DNA of 64,000 bases from Streptomyces sp. D2-8. GTDB lineage: Bacteria > Actinomycetota > Actinomycetes > Streptomycetales > Streptomycetaceae. Of the stretch, positions 1 to 8,769 are shown piece by piece. The position numbers and the translations under genes were made by a program. How positions within the stretch are numbered: position 1 is the first letter of the stretch; each line of letters begins with the position of its first letter. The notes beneath the pieces are model-generated. The model saw only the letters and a program-made list of their open reading frames with translations. It searched no databases and was not told the DNA's origin. The stretch is from assembly GCF_023184515.1 (NCBI RefSeq), contig NZ_JAAHBP010000001.1, positions 62,001-126,000 on the forward strand, read 5' to 3'.

Positions 1-1
1 C

Positions 2-1444
2 GACTACTACGAGCGTGAGCTGACCGGGCGGATCATGACCCGGATGACGACCGACGTCGACGCGCTGTCGACGTTCCTCCAGACGGGCCTGGTCACGGCC
101 TTCGTCTCGGTCGTCACCTTCTTCGGCATCATGGTCGCCCTGCTGGTGATCGACGTGGAGCTCGCGCTGGTCGTCTTCGCGACGCTGCCGCCGCTGATCA
201 TCGCCACGTACTTCTTCCGCCGGGCGAGCGTGAAGGCGTACGAACTGGCCCGAGAGCGGGTCTCGGCGGTCAACGCCGACCTGCAGGAGTCGGTGTCCGG
301 GCTGCGGATCGTGCAGGCCTTCCGGCGCGAGCGGGACGGCGGGCGGCGGTTCGCCGAGCGCAGCGACAGCTACCGCCAGGCGCGCATCCGGGGCCAGTGG
401 CTGATCTCGGTCTACTTCCCGTTCGTGCAGTTCCTGTCGTCGGTGGCCGCGGCGGCCGTGCTGATCGTGGGCGGTGCCCGGGTCGACAACGGCACGCTGG
501 CGATCGGCTCGCTGGTGGCGTACCTGCTCTACATCGACCTGTTCTTCGCGCCCGTGCAGCAGCTGTCCCAGGTCTTCGACGGCTACCAGCAGGCGTCCGT
601 CTCGCTGGGCCGCATCCGGGAGCTGCTCCAGGAGCCGACGTCGACGAAGTCCGCCGACGAACCCCTGGACGTCCCGTCCCTGCGGGGCGAGATCGCCTTC
701 GAGGACGTGCACTTCGCCTACGGTGACGACGAAGAGGCCCTGGACGGAGTCGACCTGCGCATCCCCGCCGGGCAGACCGTCGCCTTCGTCGGCGAGACCG
801 GCGCGGGCAAGTCGACCCTGGTGAAGCTCGTGGCCCGCTTCTACGACCCCACCGGCGGCCGGGTCACCGTCGACGGCACCGATCTGCGGGCCCTCGACCT
901 CACCTCGTACCGGCACCGTCTCGGGGTGGTCCCGCAGGAGGCGTACCTCTTCCAGGGCACGGTCCGCGACGCCATCGCCTACGGCCGTCCGGACGCCACC
1001 GACGCCGAGGTCGAGGCGGCGGCCCGCGCGGTCGGCGCGCACGACATGATCGCCCGGCTTACGGGCGGCTACCTCCACGAGGTCGCCGAGCGCGGCCGCA
1101 ACCTGTCCGCCGGGCAGCGCCAGCTGATCGCCCTGGCCCGCGCCGAGCTGGTCGACCCGGACGTCCTGCTGCTCGACGAGGCCACGGCCGCCCTGGACCT
1201 GGCCACGGAGGCCCAGGTCAACCAGGCCACCGACCGCCTCGCGGGCCGCCGCACGACTCTCGTCGTGGCCCACCGCCTCACCACCGCCGCCCGCGCCGAC
1301 CGGGTCGTCGTCATGGACCGCGGCGGGGTCATCGAGGACGGCACGCACGAGGAGCTGCTCGCACGCGGCGGCCGGTACGCGGAGCTGTGGCGGACGTTCA
1401 TCGGTGCCGCCGAGCCGGAGGAGCCGGTCGGCGCGTCCCGCTGA
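2..1444 (+). CDS. ABC exporter, membrane plus ATPase half-transporter (5' partial)
   Basis: Exporter-type ABC protein with a membrane domain followed by a nucleotide-binding domain. The frame is open from base 2, so the start lies before the window; 480 residues are visible. The first ~190 residues carry hydrophobic helices of an ABC_membrane domain. The ATPase part has Walker A GETGAGKST (791-817), signature LSAGQRQ, Walker B VLLLDEATAALD and H-loop VAHRLTT, so it should be active. Such proteins export lipids, drugs or peptides as homo- or heterodimers, and in Streptomyces two half-transporters are often adjacent, so a partner may sit upstream. The substrate cannot be inferred. Confidence 0.93.
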   Translation, partial: DYYERELTGRIMTRMTTDVDALSTFLQTGLVTAFVSVVTFFGIMVALLVIDVELALVVFATLPPLIIATYFFRRASVKAYELARERVSAVNADLQESVSGLRIVQAFRRERDGGRRFAERSDSYRQARIRGQWLISVYFPFVQFLSSVAAAAVLIVGGARVDNGTLAIGSLVAYLLYIDLFFAPVQQLSQVFDGYQQASVSLGRIRELLQEPTSTKSADEPLDVPSLRGEIAFEDVHFAYGDDEEALDGVDLRIPAGQTVAFVGETGAGKSTLVKLVARFYDPTGGRVTVDGTDLRALDLTSYRHRLGVVPQEAYLFQGTVRDAIAYGRPDATDAEVEAAARAVGAHDMIARLTGGYLHEVAERGRNLSAGQRQLIALARAELVDPDVLLLDEATAALDLATEAQVNQATDRLAGRRTTLVVAHRLTTAARADRVVVMDRGGVIEDGTHEELLARGGRYAELWRTFIGAAEPEEPVGASR

Positions 1445-1556
1445 CGGCGGCGGCCGGCGGCGCTTTCGTAACGCTCGTGCAACCATCCGACATACGTCAT
1501 GCGTCCGTACAGGCGTACGCCGATGGTCGCGGACGACGCGGTACGGGAGGACGACA

Positions 1557-1949
1557 GTGCACAGTGGAGCGATACGCCGGCGGCTCGCGCTCGGGCTGGC
1601 CGTGCTGACCGCCTCCGGGCTGCTCGCCGTCGCGGCGCCCGGCGACGCGCAGGCCGCCACCTCCGCGTTCTGCCCCGGGCGCAAGGTCCGCACCCTGCCG
1701 TTCTCCACCGGGACCGTGCTCGTCTACAAGCGCGGCGGCTACGTCTGCGCCGTCACCCGCACCAAGAAGCCCGGCGCCAAGCGCAAGATGTCGGTGAGCG
1801 TGCAGGCGCGCGGCAACCGGCCCGTCGTCGACGAGGGCAAGTACGCCTACCACGCGGGCCCGGTGACCGTGCACGCCGGGCGTCGCTGCGTCTGGCTCAA
1901 GGGCCAGGTCGGCAGGGGGAAGTTCAGCTCCGGCTGGATCCTCTGCTGA
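1557..1949 (+). CDS. Small secreted protein with four cysteines
   Basis: A 130-residue exported protein of unknown function. GTG 1557 is chosen because GGAGG lies 6 bases upstream and the protein then opens with a normal signal peptide: Arg-rich n-region, hydrophobic LALGLAVLTASGLLAV, and an AQA-A cleavage site near residue 32. The open frame reaches back to 1404 but that part would bury the signal. The mature part is basic and has four Cys (FCPG, YVCAV, RRCVW, C-terminal ILC), enough for two disulfides. It stands alone between the ABC exporter and the S37 peptidase. I do not recognise the family. Confidence 0.8.
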   Translation: MHSGAIRRRLALGLAVLTASGLLAVAAPGDAQAATSAFCPGRKVRTLPFSTGTVLVYKRGGYVCAVTRTKKPGAKRKMSVSVQARGNRPVVDEGKYAYHAGPVTVHAGRRCVWLKGQVGRGKFSSGWILC

Positions 1950-2067
1950 CGCCGCACCGCACCCGGCAACACGCCCCCCGCGCACAGGGTTTTCCCCATG
2001 TCCCCTGGTGCTCCGGTGAGTTGGTCCGCTACCTTCCGGCGCACATCTGTCTCACAGGGGAGTGCGC

Positions 2068-3495
2068 ATGCGCAAGGCGCTCAGATGGCTGCTGGCGCTC
2101 ACGGTGCTCATAGGCACACTGGGCACGGCGGGAGCGGCCACCGCCGCCGACGCCGCCGGCACCACCGACATCAAGGAGAGGCTGCTCTCCATACCGGGCA
2201 TGAGCCTGGTCGAGGAGAAGCCGTACACCGGCTACCGCTTCTTCGTCCTGAACTACACGCAGCCGGTCGACCACCACAAGCCGTCGAAGGGCACGTTCCA
2301 GCAGCGCATCACCGTGCTGCACAAGGACGTCTCCCGCCCGACGGTGTTCTTCACCAGCGGCTACAACGTCTCCACGACGCCCCGCCGCAGCGAGCCCACC
2401 CAGATCGTGGACGGCAACCAGGTCTCCCTGGAGTACCGCTTCTTCACCCCGTCCCGGCCCGCCCCGGCCGACTGGTCCAAGCTGGACATCTGGCAGGCGG
2501 CCAGCGACCAGCACCGCGTCTTCAAGGCCCTGAAGAGCGTCTACAGCAAGAAGTGGATCTCCACGGGCGGTTCGAAGGGCGGCATGACCGCCACCTACTA
2601 CGAGCGCTTCTACCCGCGGGACATGGACGGCGTCGTCGCCTACGTCGCCCCCAACGACGTGGTGAACAAGGAGGACTCGGCCTACGACCGCTTCTTCGCC
2701 CGCGTCGGCACCAAGGAGTGCCGCGACCGGCTGAACGGCGTGCAGCGCGAGGCGCTGGTGCGCCGCGAGCCGCTGGAGAAGAAGTACGCGGCCTTCGCGC
2801 AGGACAACGGCCTCACCTTCACGACCATCGGCAGCCTGGACAAGGCCTACGAGGCGACCGTCCTCGACTACGTGTGGGGCTTCTGGCAGTACAGCCTGCT
2901 GTCCGACTGCGATCAGATCCCGGCCGACGCCAAGAACGCCACGGACGACGAGATCTGGGACTCCGTCGACACGATCGCCGGCTTCTCCGCCTACGCCGAC
3001 CAGGGCCTTGCGACCTACACGCCGTACTACTACCAGGCCGGCACCCAGCTCGGCGCGCCGACCATCCGCTTCCCGCACGTCGAGAAGCAGTACATCCGCT
3101 ACGGCTACCAGCCGCCGCGCAACTTCGTCCCCCGGGACATCCCCATGAAGTTCCAGCCGTCGGCGATGCGGGACATCGACACCTGGGTCCGCCACAACGC
3201 CCGCCACATGCTGTTCGTCAACGGACAGAACGACCCGTGGAGCGCGGAGCCCTTCCGCGTCGGCAAGGGCGCGAAGGACTCCTACGTCATGACCGCCCCC
3301 GGCATGAACCACGGCGCCAACGTCGCGGGTCTCGTGCCCGAGCAGAAGGCCCTGGCCACCGCCCGCATCCTCGACTGGGCCGGTGTCGCCCCGAGCGCGG
3401 TGCAGGCGGACCCGCAGGCGGCGAAGCCGCTGGCGAAGTTCGACGCCAAGCTCGACAAGCGGGACACCCGGCGTGAGATGACGCTGCGTCCGTAA
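2068..3495 (+). CDS. Secreted prolyl tri/tetrapeptidyl aminopeptidase, peptidase family S37 (PS-10)
   Basis: Extracellular serine exopeptidase that, in the family, removes tri- or tetrapeptides from protein N-termini; the Streptomyces mobaraensis relative trims transglutaminase. A signal peptide (KALRWLLALTVLIGTLGTAG...) precedes the mature start. The nucleophile is the Ser of GGSKGG (about residue 169); candidate charge-relay residues are Asp of QNDPWS and His of GMNHG near the C-terminus. The 475-residue length is normal. GTG 2062 is also in frame, but AGGGGAG (2056-2062) sits 5 bases before ATG 2068, so the ATG is preferred. It is monocistronic and ends at a strong bidirectional hairpin. 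Confidence 0.9.
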   Translation: MRKALRWLLALTVLIGTLGTAGAATAADAAGTTDIKERLLSIPGMSLVEEKPYTGYRFFVLNYTQPVDHHKPSKGTFQQRITVLHKDVSRPTVFFTSGYNVSTTPRRSEPTQIVDGNQVSLEYRFFTPSRPAPADWSKLDIWQAASDQHRVFKALKSVYSKKWISTGGSKGGMTATYYERFYPRDMDGVVAYVAPNDVVNKEDSAYDRFFARVGTKECRDRLNGVQREALVRREPLEKKYAAFAQDNGLTFTTIGSLDKAYEATVLDYVWGFWQYSLLSDCDQIPADAKNATDDEIWDSVDTIAGFSAYADQGLATYTPYYYQAGTQLGAPTIRFPHVEKQYIRYGYQPPRNFVPRDIPMKFQPSAMRDIDTWVRHNARHMLFVNGQNDPWSAEPFRVGKGAKDSYVMTAPGMNHGANVAGLVPEQKALATARILDWAGVAPSAVQADPQAAKPLAKFDAKLDKRDTRREMTLRP

Positions 3496-3508
3496 GCACG
3501 TCGCCGTC

Positions 3509-3538
3509 GCGCCCGGCCGCCTCACAGCGGCCGGGCGC
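3509..3538. terminator. Bidirectional hairpin terminator between convergent genes
   Basis: Perfect 12-base inverted repeat GCGCCCGGCCGC / GCGGCCGGGCGC with a 6-base loop. It lies just after the S37 peptidase stop, and its loop holds the stop codon (tca, 3522-3524) of the convergent lipoprotein gene. No U-tract follows on either side, as is usual for Streptomyces hairpin terminators. Confidence 0.75.
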
Positions 3539-4178
3539 ACCCCACGGGCCGCTTCCCGCCCAGCCGGACGTACAGGGCCGTCGGGCGGGGGCAGTCGGCC
3601 CGCTCGGCGACCGCCCGGGTCACCTCGTACTGAGGCTCGTGCCTGCCCGTGCCGTCGCAGGCGGTCTCGCGGACCTGCCCGTCGCCGGAACCGTAGACGC
3701 AGTCGCCGACGATCGTGCGGGGCCCGCCCCCGCCGCCCGGGTCACCGGGATGCGGGGGCTGGAGGTTGCGCATACAGGCGTAGCCCCGCGGGACCGCCCC
3801 GTCGCCGTCCTCGTCGGACGCGGACCGCTGCTCGCTGATGTGCAGCACGAAGTCGGTGGTCTCCGGGCAGCGCGGACCGTCCCGCACGGTGCCGTCGTGC
3901 CGCGCGGCGACCCGGGCCGCCGCCCGTTCACCGGTGCACGGCACCTCGGTGAAGCTCGTCGTTCCGAACGAACTGCACTCGCCGACCGCGAGGAACACCG
4001 CCCCGAACCCGGACGGCCGGGTCGGCACCGGCGACACCGTGGCGGTCCTCCCGGTCGCCGGCTCGCCCAGCCGGCCGTCCTCGGCCACGCCGCCCGACGG
4101 GCTCTGGCAGCCGGTCAGCAGCGCGCCCAGCAGGACCAGGAGCCCGCAGACCACCCCCACAGCACTTCGCTCACGCAT
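3522..4178 (-). CDS. Lipoprotein with two tandem cysteine-rich repeats
   Basis: A 218-residue predicted lipoprotein. ATG 4178 gives a standard lipoprotein signal (hydrophobic VGVVCGLLVLLGALLTGC with lipobox LTGC); the longer frame to 4241 adds an unlikely Cys-rich leader. After a Pro/Thr linker there are two similar units: VGEC...VPCTG...CPETTDFVLHI and VGDC...TACDG...CPRPTALYVRL. This internal duplication resembles the repeat of actinobacterial LppU/septum-formation-type lipoproteins, but that assignment is tentative. It is convergent with the S37 peptidase, sharing its terminator hairpin. Function unknown; likely anchored outside the membrane. Confidence 0.8.
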   Translation of the reverse strand: MRERSAVGVVCGLLVLLGALLTGCQSPSGGVAEDGRLGEPATGRTATVSPVPTRPSGFGAVFLAVGECSSFGTTSFTEVPCTGERAAARVAARHDGTVRDGPRCPETTDFVLHISEQRSASDEDGDGAVPRGYACMRNLQPPHPGDPGGGGGPRTIVGDCVYGSGDGQVRETACDGTGRHEPQYEVTRAVAERADCPRPTALYVRLGGKRPVGCARPL

Positions 4179-4291
4179 CGCCGACCCCCCGAGTGTGCTC
4201 GCCCAGCGTGACCCGCCGTTGCGGGCGCACGCCAGGCACATGGGGCGGTTTGCGCACGTTGGGGGTGGTGCGCCCGGTCCGTGGCGTACGT

Positions 4292-6124
4292 CTAGTACGA
4301 CAGCCCGTAGCCGATGGGGTACAGCACCTGCTCCGGATCATCCGCCCGCCGCACCACCACCGGCAGCTTCCCGCGCGGCTTCACCCGCCCGGCGATCACC
4401 CGTGCGACGGCCCGCAGTTCGACGTCGGTCCAGGAGTAGGCGGCCAGGCAGGCCGGCACGGACGGCAGCTGGGCCACGTCGTACGGATTGCGGATCGCCA
4501 CCGCCACGACCGGCCTCCCGGTCGCCACGAGCTGCTCCACCAGCGCCTTCTGGCTGCTGCTCGCGGTGACGTTGTAGGTGGCGGCCACCACCGCGTCCGC
4601 GTCCCGGGCCGCCGCGACCGCCTTCGCGACGGCCACCGCGGAAGGGGCCGTGCCGGTCGACAGGGCGGTGGCGGTGAAGCCCAGTTCGCCCAGCGCGCCG
4701 GCGAGCACGCCCGTGGGCGGTCCCGTCGTGCCGGACGGCGAGGCCGGATCCGCGCCGACCACGAGCACCTTGGGGTACCGGCGCCGCGGCAGAGGCAGCA
4801 GCCGCCCCTCGTTGACGAGCAGCGTGGTGGTCCGCTCGGCGATCCGACCGGCCGCCGCCAGATGCGAACGGGTGCCGACGGTCCGGTCCACACCGCCCTG
4901 GCTGACGTACGGCGAACGGAACAGCCCCAGTCCGGACTTCAGCCGCAGCACCCGCAGGATCGATTCGTCGAGCCGGGCCTCGGTGAGCTCGCCCTCGCGC
5001 ACGGCGGTCAGGACGGCGTTCCAGGCGAGGTCGAGGTCGGGCGGGTTGAGCAGCTGGTCCACGCCCGCCTTCAGCGCGAGCACCGGCACGCGGGCGTCGC
5101 CGTACTTGGTCCGTACGCCCTCCATGCCGAGGGAGTCGGTGACGACGACCCCGTCGTAGCCGAGCTGTTCGCGCAGGATGCCGGTGAGGATCGGGCGGGA
5201 GAGGGTGGCCGGGTCGCCGGAGTCGTCGAGGGCCGGGACCATCAGGTGCGCGGTCATGATCGAGTCGATGCCCGCGGCGATCGCGGCCCGGAACGGCGGC
5301 GCGTCCAGCTTCTCCCACAGCTCCCGGCTGTGCGTGATGGTGGGGAAGCCGGTGTGGCTGTCGACGTTGGTGTCCCCGTGCCCGGGGAAGTGCTTCGCGG
5401 TCGCGGCGACCCCCGACCCCTGGTACCCGGCCACCTCGGCGGCCACCAGGGCGGACACGGCCCGCGGGTCGGCGCCGAAGGACCGCACGCCGATGACCGG
5501 GTTGGCCGGGTTGACGTTCACGTCGGCCACGGGGGAGTAGTCCTGCCGGATCCCCATCGCGCGCAGCTCGGCGCCCGCGATCCGCCCGAGCGCACGGGCG
5601 TCGGACCGCGACCCGCCCGCGCCGACGGCCATGGCCCCCGGGAACAGCGTCGCCGGCTTGCCCACCCGGGCGACGATCCCGTGCTCCTGGTCGGTGGAGA
5701 TGAGCACGGGCAGCCCGCGCGGCAGTCCCAGGGAGGCCCGTTGGATGCCGTTGGACAGGTCGGCGATCTGGTGCGGGTCGCGGGTGTTGTGCGCCCAGGT
5801 GAAGTAGATGATGCCGCCGACCCGGTACTTCGCCACCAGCTCTGCGGCCGTACGGACCCCGATCTCCCTGAGGTTGGCGTCGATGTCGGCCTGGTCGGGG
5901 GCGGTGGCGGAGTGGCCGTAGACCCGCATCACGAAGAGCTGGCCGACCTTCTCCTGGAGCGTCATGCGGGAGATGAGGGCGCGCAGCCGGCTGTCGTCCG
6001 GGGCGGCGGCGTGCGCGGGCCCGGCGGCCGCGAGGGCGGCGGTGACGCCGGCCGTGGCGGCGAGGACGGTACGTCTGGAGGGCTGTGCCGTGTTTCCCGT
6101 GCTTCCCGTGCCGGTGTCGTGCAC
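4292..6124 (-). CDS. Tat-exported glycoside hydrolase family 3, beta-N-acetylhexosaminidase
   Basis: A 610-residue GH3 enzyme of the NagZ branch, expected to release terminal GlcNAc from chitin or peptidoglycan fragments. GTG 6124 is chosen because AAGGAG lies 7 bases upstream. The N-terminus has a Tat signal (SRRTVLAAT...AHA). The family motifs are present: KHFPGHGDTNVDSH, whose His/Asp pair is the acid-base element in NagZ-type enzymes, and the nucleophile region VVVTDSLGM. A C-terminal (alpha/beta) GH3_C domain follows, unlike the single-domain NagZ of Gram-negatives. It is monocistronic; an inverted repeat 43-79 bases upstream is a likely operator. Confidence 0.9.
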   Translation of the reverse strand: MHDTGTGSTGNTAQPSRRTVLAATAGVTAALAAAGPAHAAAPDDSRLRALISRMTLQEKVGQLFVMRVYGHSATAPDQADIDANLREIGVRTAAELVAKYRVGGIIYFTWAHNTRDPHQIADLSNGIQRASLGLPRGLPVLISTDQEHGIVARVGKPATLFPGAMAVGAGGSRSDARALGRIAGAELRAMGIRQDYSPVADVNVNPANPVIGVRSFGADPRAVSALVAAEVAGYQGSGVAATAKHFPGHGDTNVDSHTGFPTITHSRELWEKLDAPPFRAAIAAGIDSIMTAHLMVPALDDSGDPATLSRPILTGILREQLGYDGVVVTDSLGMEGVRTKYGDARVPVLALKAGVDQLLNPPDLDLAWNAVLTAVREGELTEARLDESILRVLRLKSGLGLFRSPYVSQGGVDRTVGTRSHLAAAGRIAERTTTLLVNEGRLLPLPRRRYPKVLVVGADPASPSGTTGPPTGVLAGALGELGFTATALSTGTAPSAVAVAKAVAAARDADAVVAATYNVTASSSQKALVEQLVATGRPVVAVAIRNPYDVAQLPSVPACLAAYSWTDVELRAVARVIAGRVKPRGKLPVVVRRADDPEQVLYPIGYGLSY

Positions 6125-6166
6125 GTGCGCTCCTTCCGGAGGGTGATCCGCTCGGATCCGCTGAAG

Positions 6167-6203
6167 GAAACTTCCAAGCTGCCAGCAATAACGGGGAAGT
6201 TTC
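6167..6203. promoter_or_regulatory. Inverted repeat upstream of the GH3 gene, candidate operator
   Basis: Two 9-base arms, GAAACTTCC (6167-6175) and GGAAGTTTC (6195-6203), are exact reverse complements separated by 19 bases. Each arm is also one mismatch from the palindrome GAAASTTTC recognised by some Streptomyces LacI/ROK-type sugar repressors (from memory). It does not look like the DasR site. The position fits a repressor site over the promoter. Confidence 0.5.
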
Positions 6204-6456
6204 TGCCAGTCAAGGGAATGCACAGTAACCGCACGGGGGCCGCCACCGGCGCGGTTGGAGGGGGACGCGCCGATGGCGGCGGTGCCGCCGGCCGCGGTAC
6301 GGCGGAGAGGGTGGTCAGCGATCGCAGCCAGTGGCGAGGGCCGACACCGCACCGTGGTGACTCTCCGGCGGCCTGCGATTGGACGGGGACGGTCCGGCCC
6401 GGGTTCCCCGCTCGGCCCGGATTTCCGCAAGTCGGGACGCGAGGTGAACCAGGGGC

Positions 6457-6730
6457 TCAACGGGGCGGATGAGCCGCCACGTTCGGCCACTGCTCACCGA
6501 GCACCCGCACGAACTCCGCGATGGCGGGCCGCCCCCGTCGGCCACAGCGCGTACAGCCGCCGCACCGGCATCGGATCGAGCGGCACCTCCACCACCCCGG
6601 CGGGCAGCGGCCCGCGCCCCACGCCCTTCGCCACCAGGTCGACCGACAGATGCGGGTCGACCTCGCAGAGCCGGGCGTCCAGGCCGGTGCGGGCCCGTAC
6701 GCCGGAGCGGCAGGACGGCCCCGGACACAC
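6457..6730 (-). pseudogene. C-terminal remnant of a LysR-family regulator, frameshifted
   Basis: Minus-strand frames read in succession as the end of a LysR substrate-binding domain: RLCEVDPHLSVDLVAKGVG, then VPLDPMPVRRLYALWPTGAA, then after a frame change near 6525-6540 PAIAEFVRVLGEQWP, ending at TGA 6457. No N-terminal helix-turn-helix is found upstream. I read it as a decayed fragment downstream of the isomerase operon. It could instead be chance coding in GC-rich DNA, but the order of the pieces matches the family. Confidence 0.4.
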
Positions 6731-6787
6731 CGCCGCCCCGCCCCCGGGGTCCGTGGGGCAGGGCAGTGGGTGGGGGCCGGGGTGGGG

Positions 6788-7621
6788 TCAGCGGGTGTGC
6801 GCGGCGAACCTCTCCACCGTTTCGGCCAGGACCTCCTGGCCGTCCCGGGCCCAGAGGGCGTCGTTGAACAGCTCCACCTCGATGGCCCCGGTGTAGCCGG
6901 CCGCCTCCACGTGGCCCTGCCACTCCCGCATGTCGATCGACCCGTCGCCGATCTGGCCGCGGCCGGTGAGGACGCCCTCCGGGAGGGGAGTCGTCCAGTC
7001 GGCGAGCTGGAAGGTGTGGATGCGGCCACCCGCTCCCGCCCGGGCGATCTGCGCGGGCGCGGTGTCGTCCCACCAGACGTGGTAGGTGTCGACCGCGACT
7101 CCGACCTGGTGCGCCGGGAAGCGTTCGGCGAGGTCCAGGGCCTGGGCCAGGGTCGACACCACGCAGCGGTCCGAGGCGTACATGGGGTGCAGCGGCTCGA
7201 TGGCCAGGCGGACGCCGTGCCGCTCCGCGTACGGGCCCAGTTCCGACAGGGCGTCCGCGATGCGTTCACGGGCGCCGTGCAGGTCCTTCGAGCCCGCGGG
7301 GAGACCGCCCGAGACCAGGACCAGGGTGTCCGTGCCCAGCGTCGCCGCCTCGTCGATCGCGCGGCGGTTGTCGGCCAGGGCCTCGGCCCGCTCGCGCGGG
7401 TCGATCGCCGTGAAGAAGCCGCCCCGGCACAACGTCGTCACCGTCAGCCCCGCGTCCCGGACCAGCTTGGCCGTGGCCTCCAGGCCGTGCGCCTGCACCG
7501 GCTCGCGCCAGAGCCCCACGTTGCGGATGCCCAGCAGGGCGCAGCCGTCGACGAGTTCCGGCAGCGACAGCTGCTTCACCGTCATCTGGTTGATGGAGAA
7601 GCGTGCCGGCGACGCGCTCAC
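6788..7621 (-). CDS. Sugar phosphate isomerase/epimerase (xylose isomerase-like TIM barrel)
   Basis: A 277-residue AP_endonuc_2/IolE-type TIM-barrel protein. Metal-ligand positions typical of the family are visible: Glu in LAIEPLHPMY, Asp/His in VAVDTYHVWWDD, His in GRIHTFQLADW and Glu in IEVELFND. Members isomerise, epimerise or dehydrate sugars and inosoles. GTG 7621 overlaps the TGA of the DUF993 gene (GTGA), so the two are translationally coupled, and this is the third gene of the operon. Context points to breakdown of a sugar, sugar acid or cyclitol; the exact substrate is unknown. Confidence 0.88.
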   Translation of the reverse strand: MSASPARFSINQMTVKQLSLPELVDGCALLGIRNVGLWREPVQAHGLEATAKLVRDAGLTVTTLCRGGFFTAIDPRERAEALADNRRAIDEAATLGTDTLVLVSGGLPAGSKDLHGARERIADALSELGPYAERHGVRLAIEPLHPMYASDRCVVSTLAQALDLAERFPAHQVGVAVDTYHVWWDDTAPAQIARAGAGGRIHTFQLADWTTPLPEGVLTGRGQIGDGSIDMREWQGHVEAAGYTGAIEVELFNDALWARDGQEVLAETVERFAAHTR

Positions 7622-8769
7622 TGGTTCACCCCGTACACGCTCAGCAGCGTCTTCATCCGTTCCTCCGCCAGCTTCGGGTCGGGGAACAGCCCCAGCCCGT
7701 CGGCCAGTTCGTACGCCGTCGCGAAGTGCGGCAGCGACCGGGCCGACTGCAGGCCGCCGACCATCGTGAAGTGCGACTGGTGGCCCGCCAGCCAGGCCAG
7801 GAACACCACACCCGTCTTGTAGAAGCGGGTCGGGGTCTGGAAGAGGTGCCGGGAGAGTTCGACCGTGGGGTCCAGCAGATCGCGGAAGCCCCGCACGTTG
7901 CCGGTGTCCAGGACCCGGACCGCCTGAGCCGCCAGCGGGCCCAGCGGGTCGAAGATGCCGAGCAGCGCGTGGCTGAAGCCCTGCTCGTCACCCGCGATCA
8001 GCTCGGGGTAGTTGAAGTCGTCACCCGTGTAGCAGCGCACGCCCTGCGGGAGGCGGCGCCGGATGTCGATCTCGCGCTGGGCGTCCAGCAGGGAGACCTT
8101 GATGCCGTCGACCTTGTCGGGGTGGGCGGCGATCACGTCCAGGAACGTGTCCGTCGCCGCCTCCAGGTCGGCCGACCCCCAGTAGCCCGCCAGCGCCGGG
8201 TCGAACATCGGGCCCAGCCAGTGCAGCACCACCGGCTCGGCGGCCTGCCGCAGCAGGTGGCCGTAGATCTCCAGGTAGTCCTCGGGGCCGGAGGCCGCCG
8301 CCGCGAGCGCCCGGGACGCCATCAGGATGGCCTGCGCGCCGGACTCCTCGACGAGAGCGAGCTGCTCCTCGTAGGCCGCGCGGACCTCCGCCGGCGAGCC
8401 GGAGGCGATCTGGTCGGTGCCCACGCCGCAGGCGATACGGCCGCCGACCGACCTGGCCTCGGCCGCCGACCGGCGGATCAGTTCCGCCGCGCCCGCCCAG
8501 TCCAGACCCATGCCGCGCTGGGCGGTGTCCATGGCCTCGGCGACGCCCAGCCCGTGGGACCACAGGTGGCGGCGGAAGGCGAGGGTGGCGTCCCAGTCGA
8601 CCGCGGCGGGCGAGTCGGGGGAGACGTCCGCGAACGGGTCGGCGACGACATGTGCCGCCGAGAAGACCGTGCGGGAGGTGAAGGGCGTGCCGGGGGTCAC
8701 GGCCAGGGGCTCGGTGCGCGGCTCGTAGGTCCGCAACGCCCCGTCGGCACCGGGGAGTCGGATGGTCAC
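7618..8769 (-). CDS. DUF993 / dihydrodipicolinate synthase-like TIM-barrel protein
   Basis: A 383-residue protein of the DUF993 family, distantly related to DapA-type aldolases. Recognisable stretches are WSHGLGVAEAMDTAQRGMG, GVGTDQIASG, HWLGPMFDP and VDGIKVSLLDA; the Lys of the last is in the place of the Schiff-base Lys in DapA-like enzymes (inference). GTG 8769 overlaps the TGA of the upstream oxidoreductase gene (GTGA). It lies between an NAD-dependent dehydrogenase and an isomerase, which suggests retro-aldol cleavage of an oxidised sugar intermediate. No activity is established for this family to my knowledge. Confidence 0.85.
   Translation of the reverse strand: MTIRLPGADGALRTYEPRTEPLAVTPGTPFTSRTVFSAAHVVADPFADVSPDSPAAVDWDATLAFRRHLWSHGLGVAEAMDTAQRGMGLDWAGAAELIRRSAAEARSVGGRIACGVGTDQIASGSPAEVRAAYEEQLALVEESGAQAILMASRALAAAASGPEDYLEIYGHLLRQAAEPVVLHWLGPMFDPALAGYWGSADLEAATDTFLDVIAAHPDKVDGIKVSLLDAQREIDIRRRLPQGVRCYTGDDFNYPELIAGDEQGFSHALLGIFDPLGPLAAQAVRVLDTGNVRGFRDLLDPTVELSRHLFQTPTRFYKTGVVFLAWLAGHQSHFTMVGGLQSARSLPHFATAYELADGLGLFPDPKLAEERMKTLLSVYGVNQ

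Noticed and set aside
2029..3540. Long minus-strand open frame of 503 codons opposite the S37 peptidase gene
   Set aside because: Antisense shadow caused by GC-rich third positions; no ribosome site, repetitive Val/Gly/Asp/Arg composition, and the opposite strand holds a clear enzyme.
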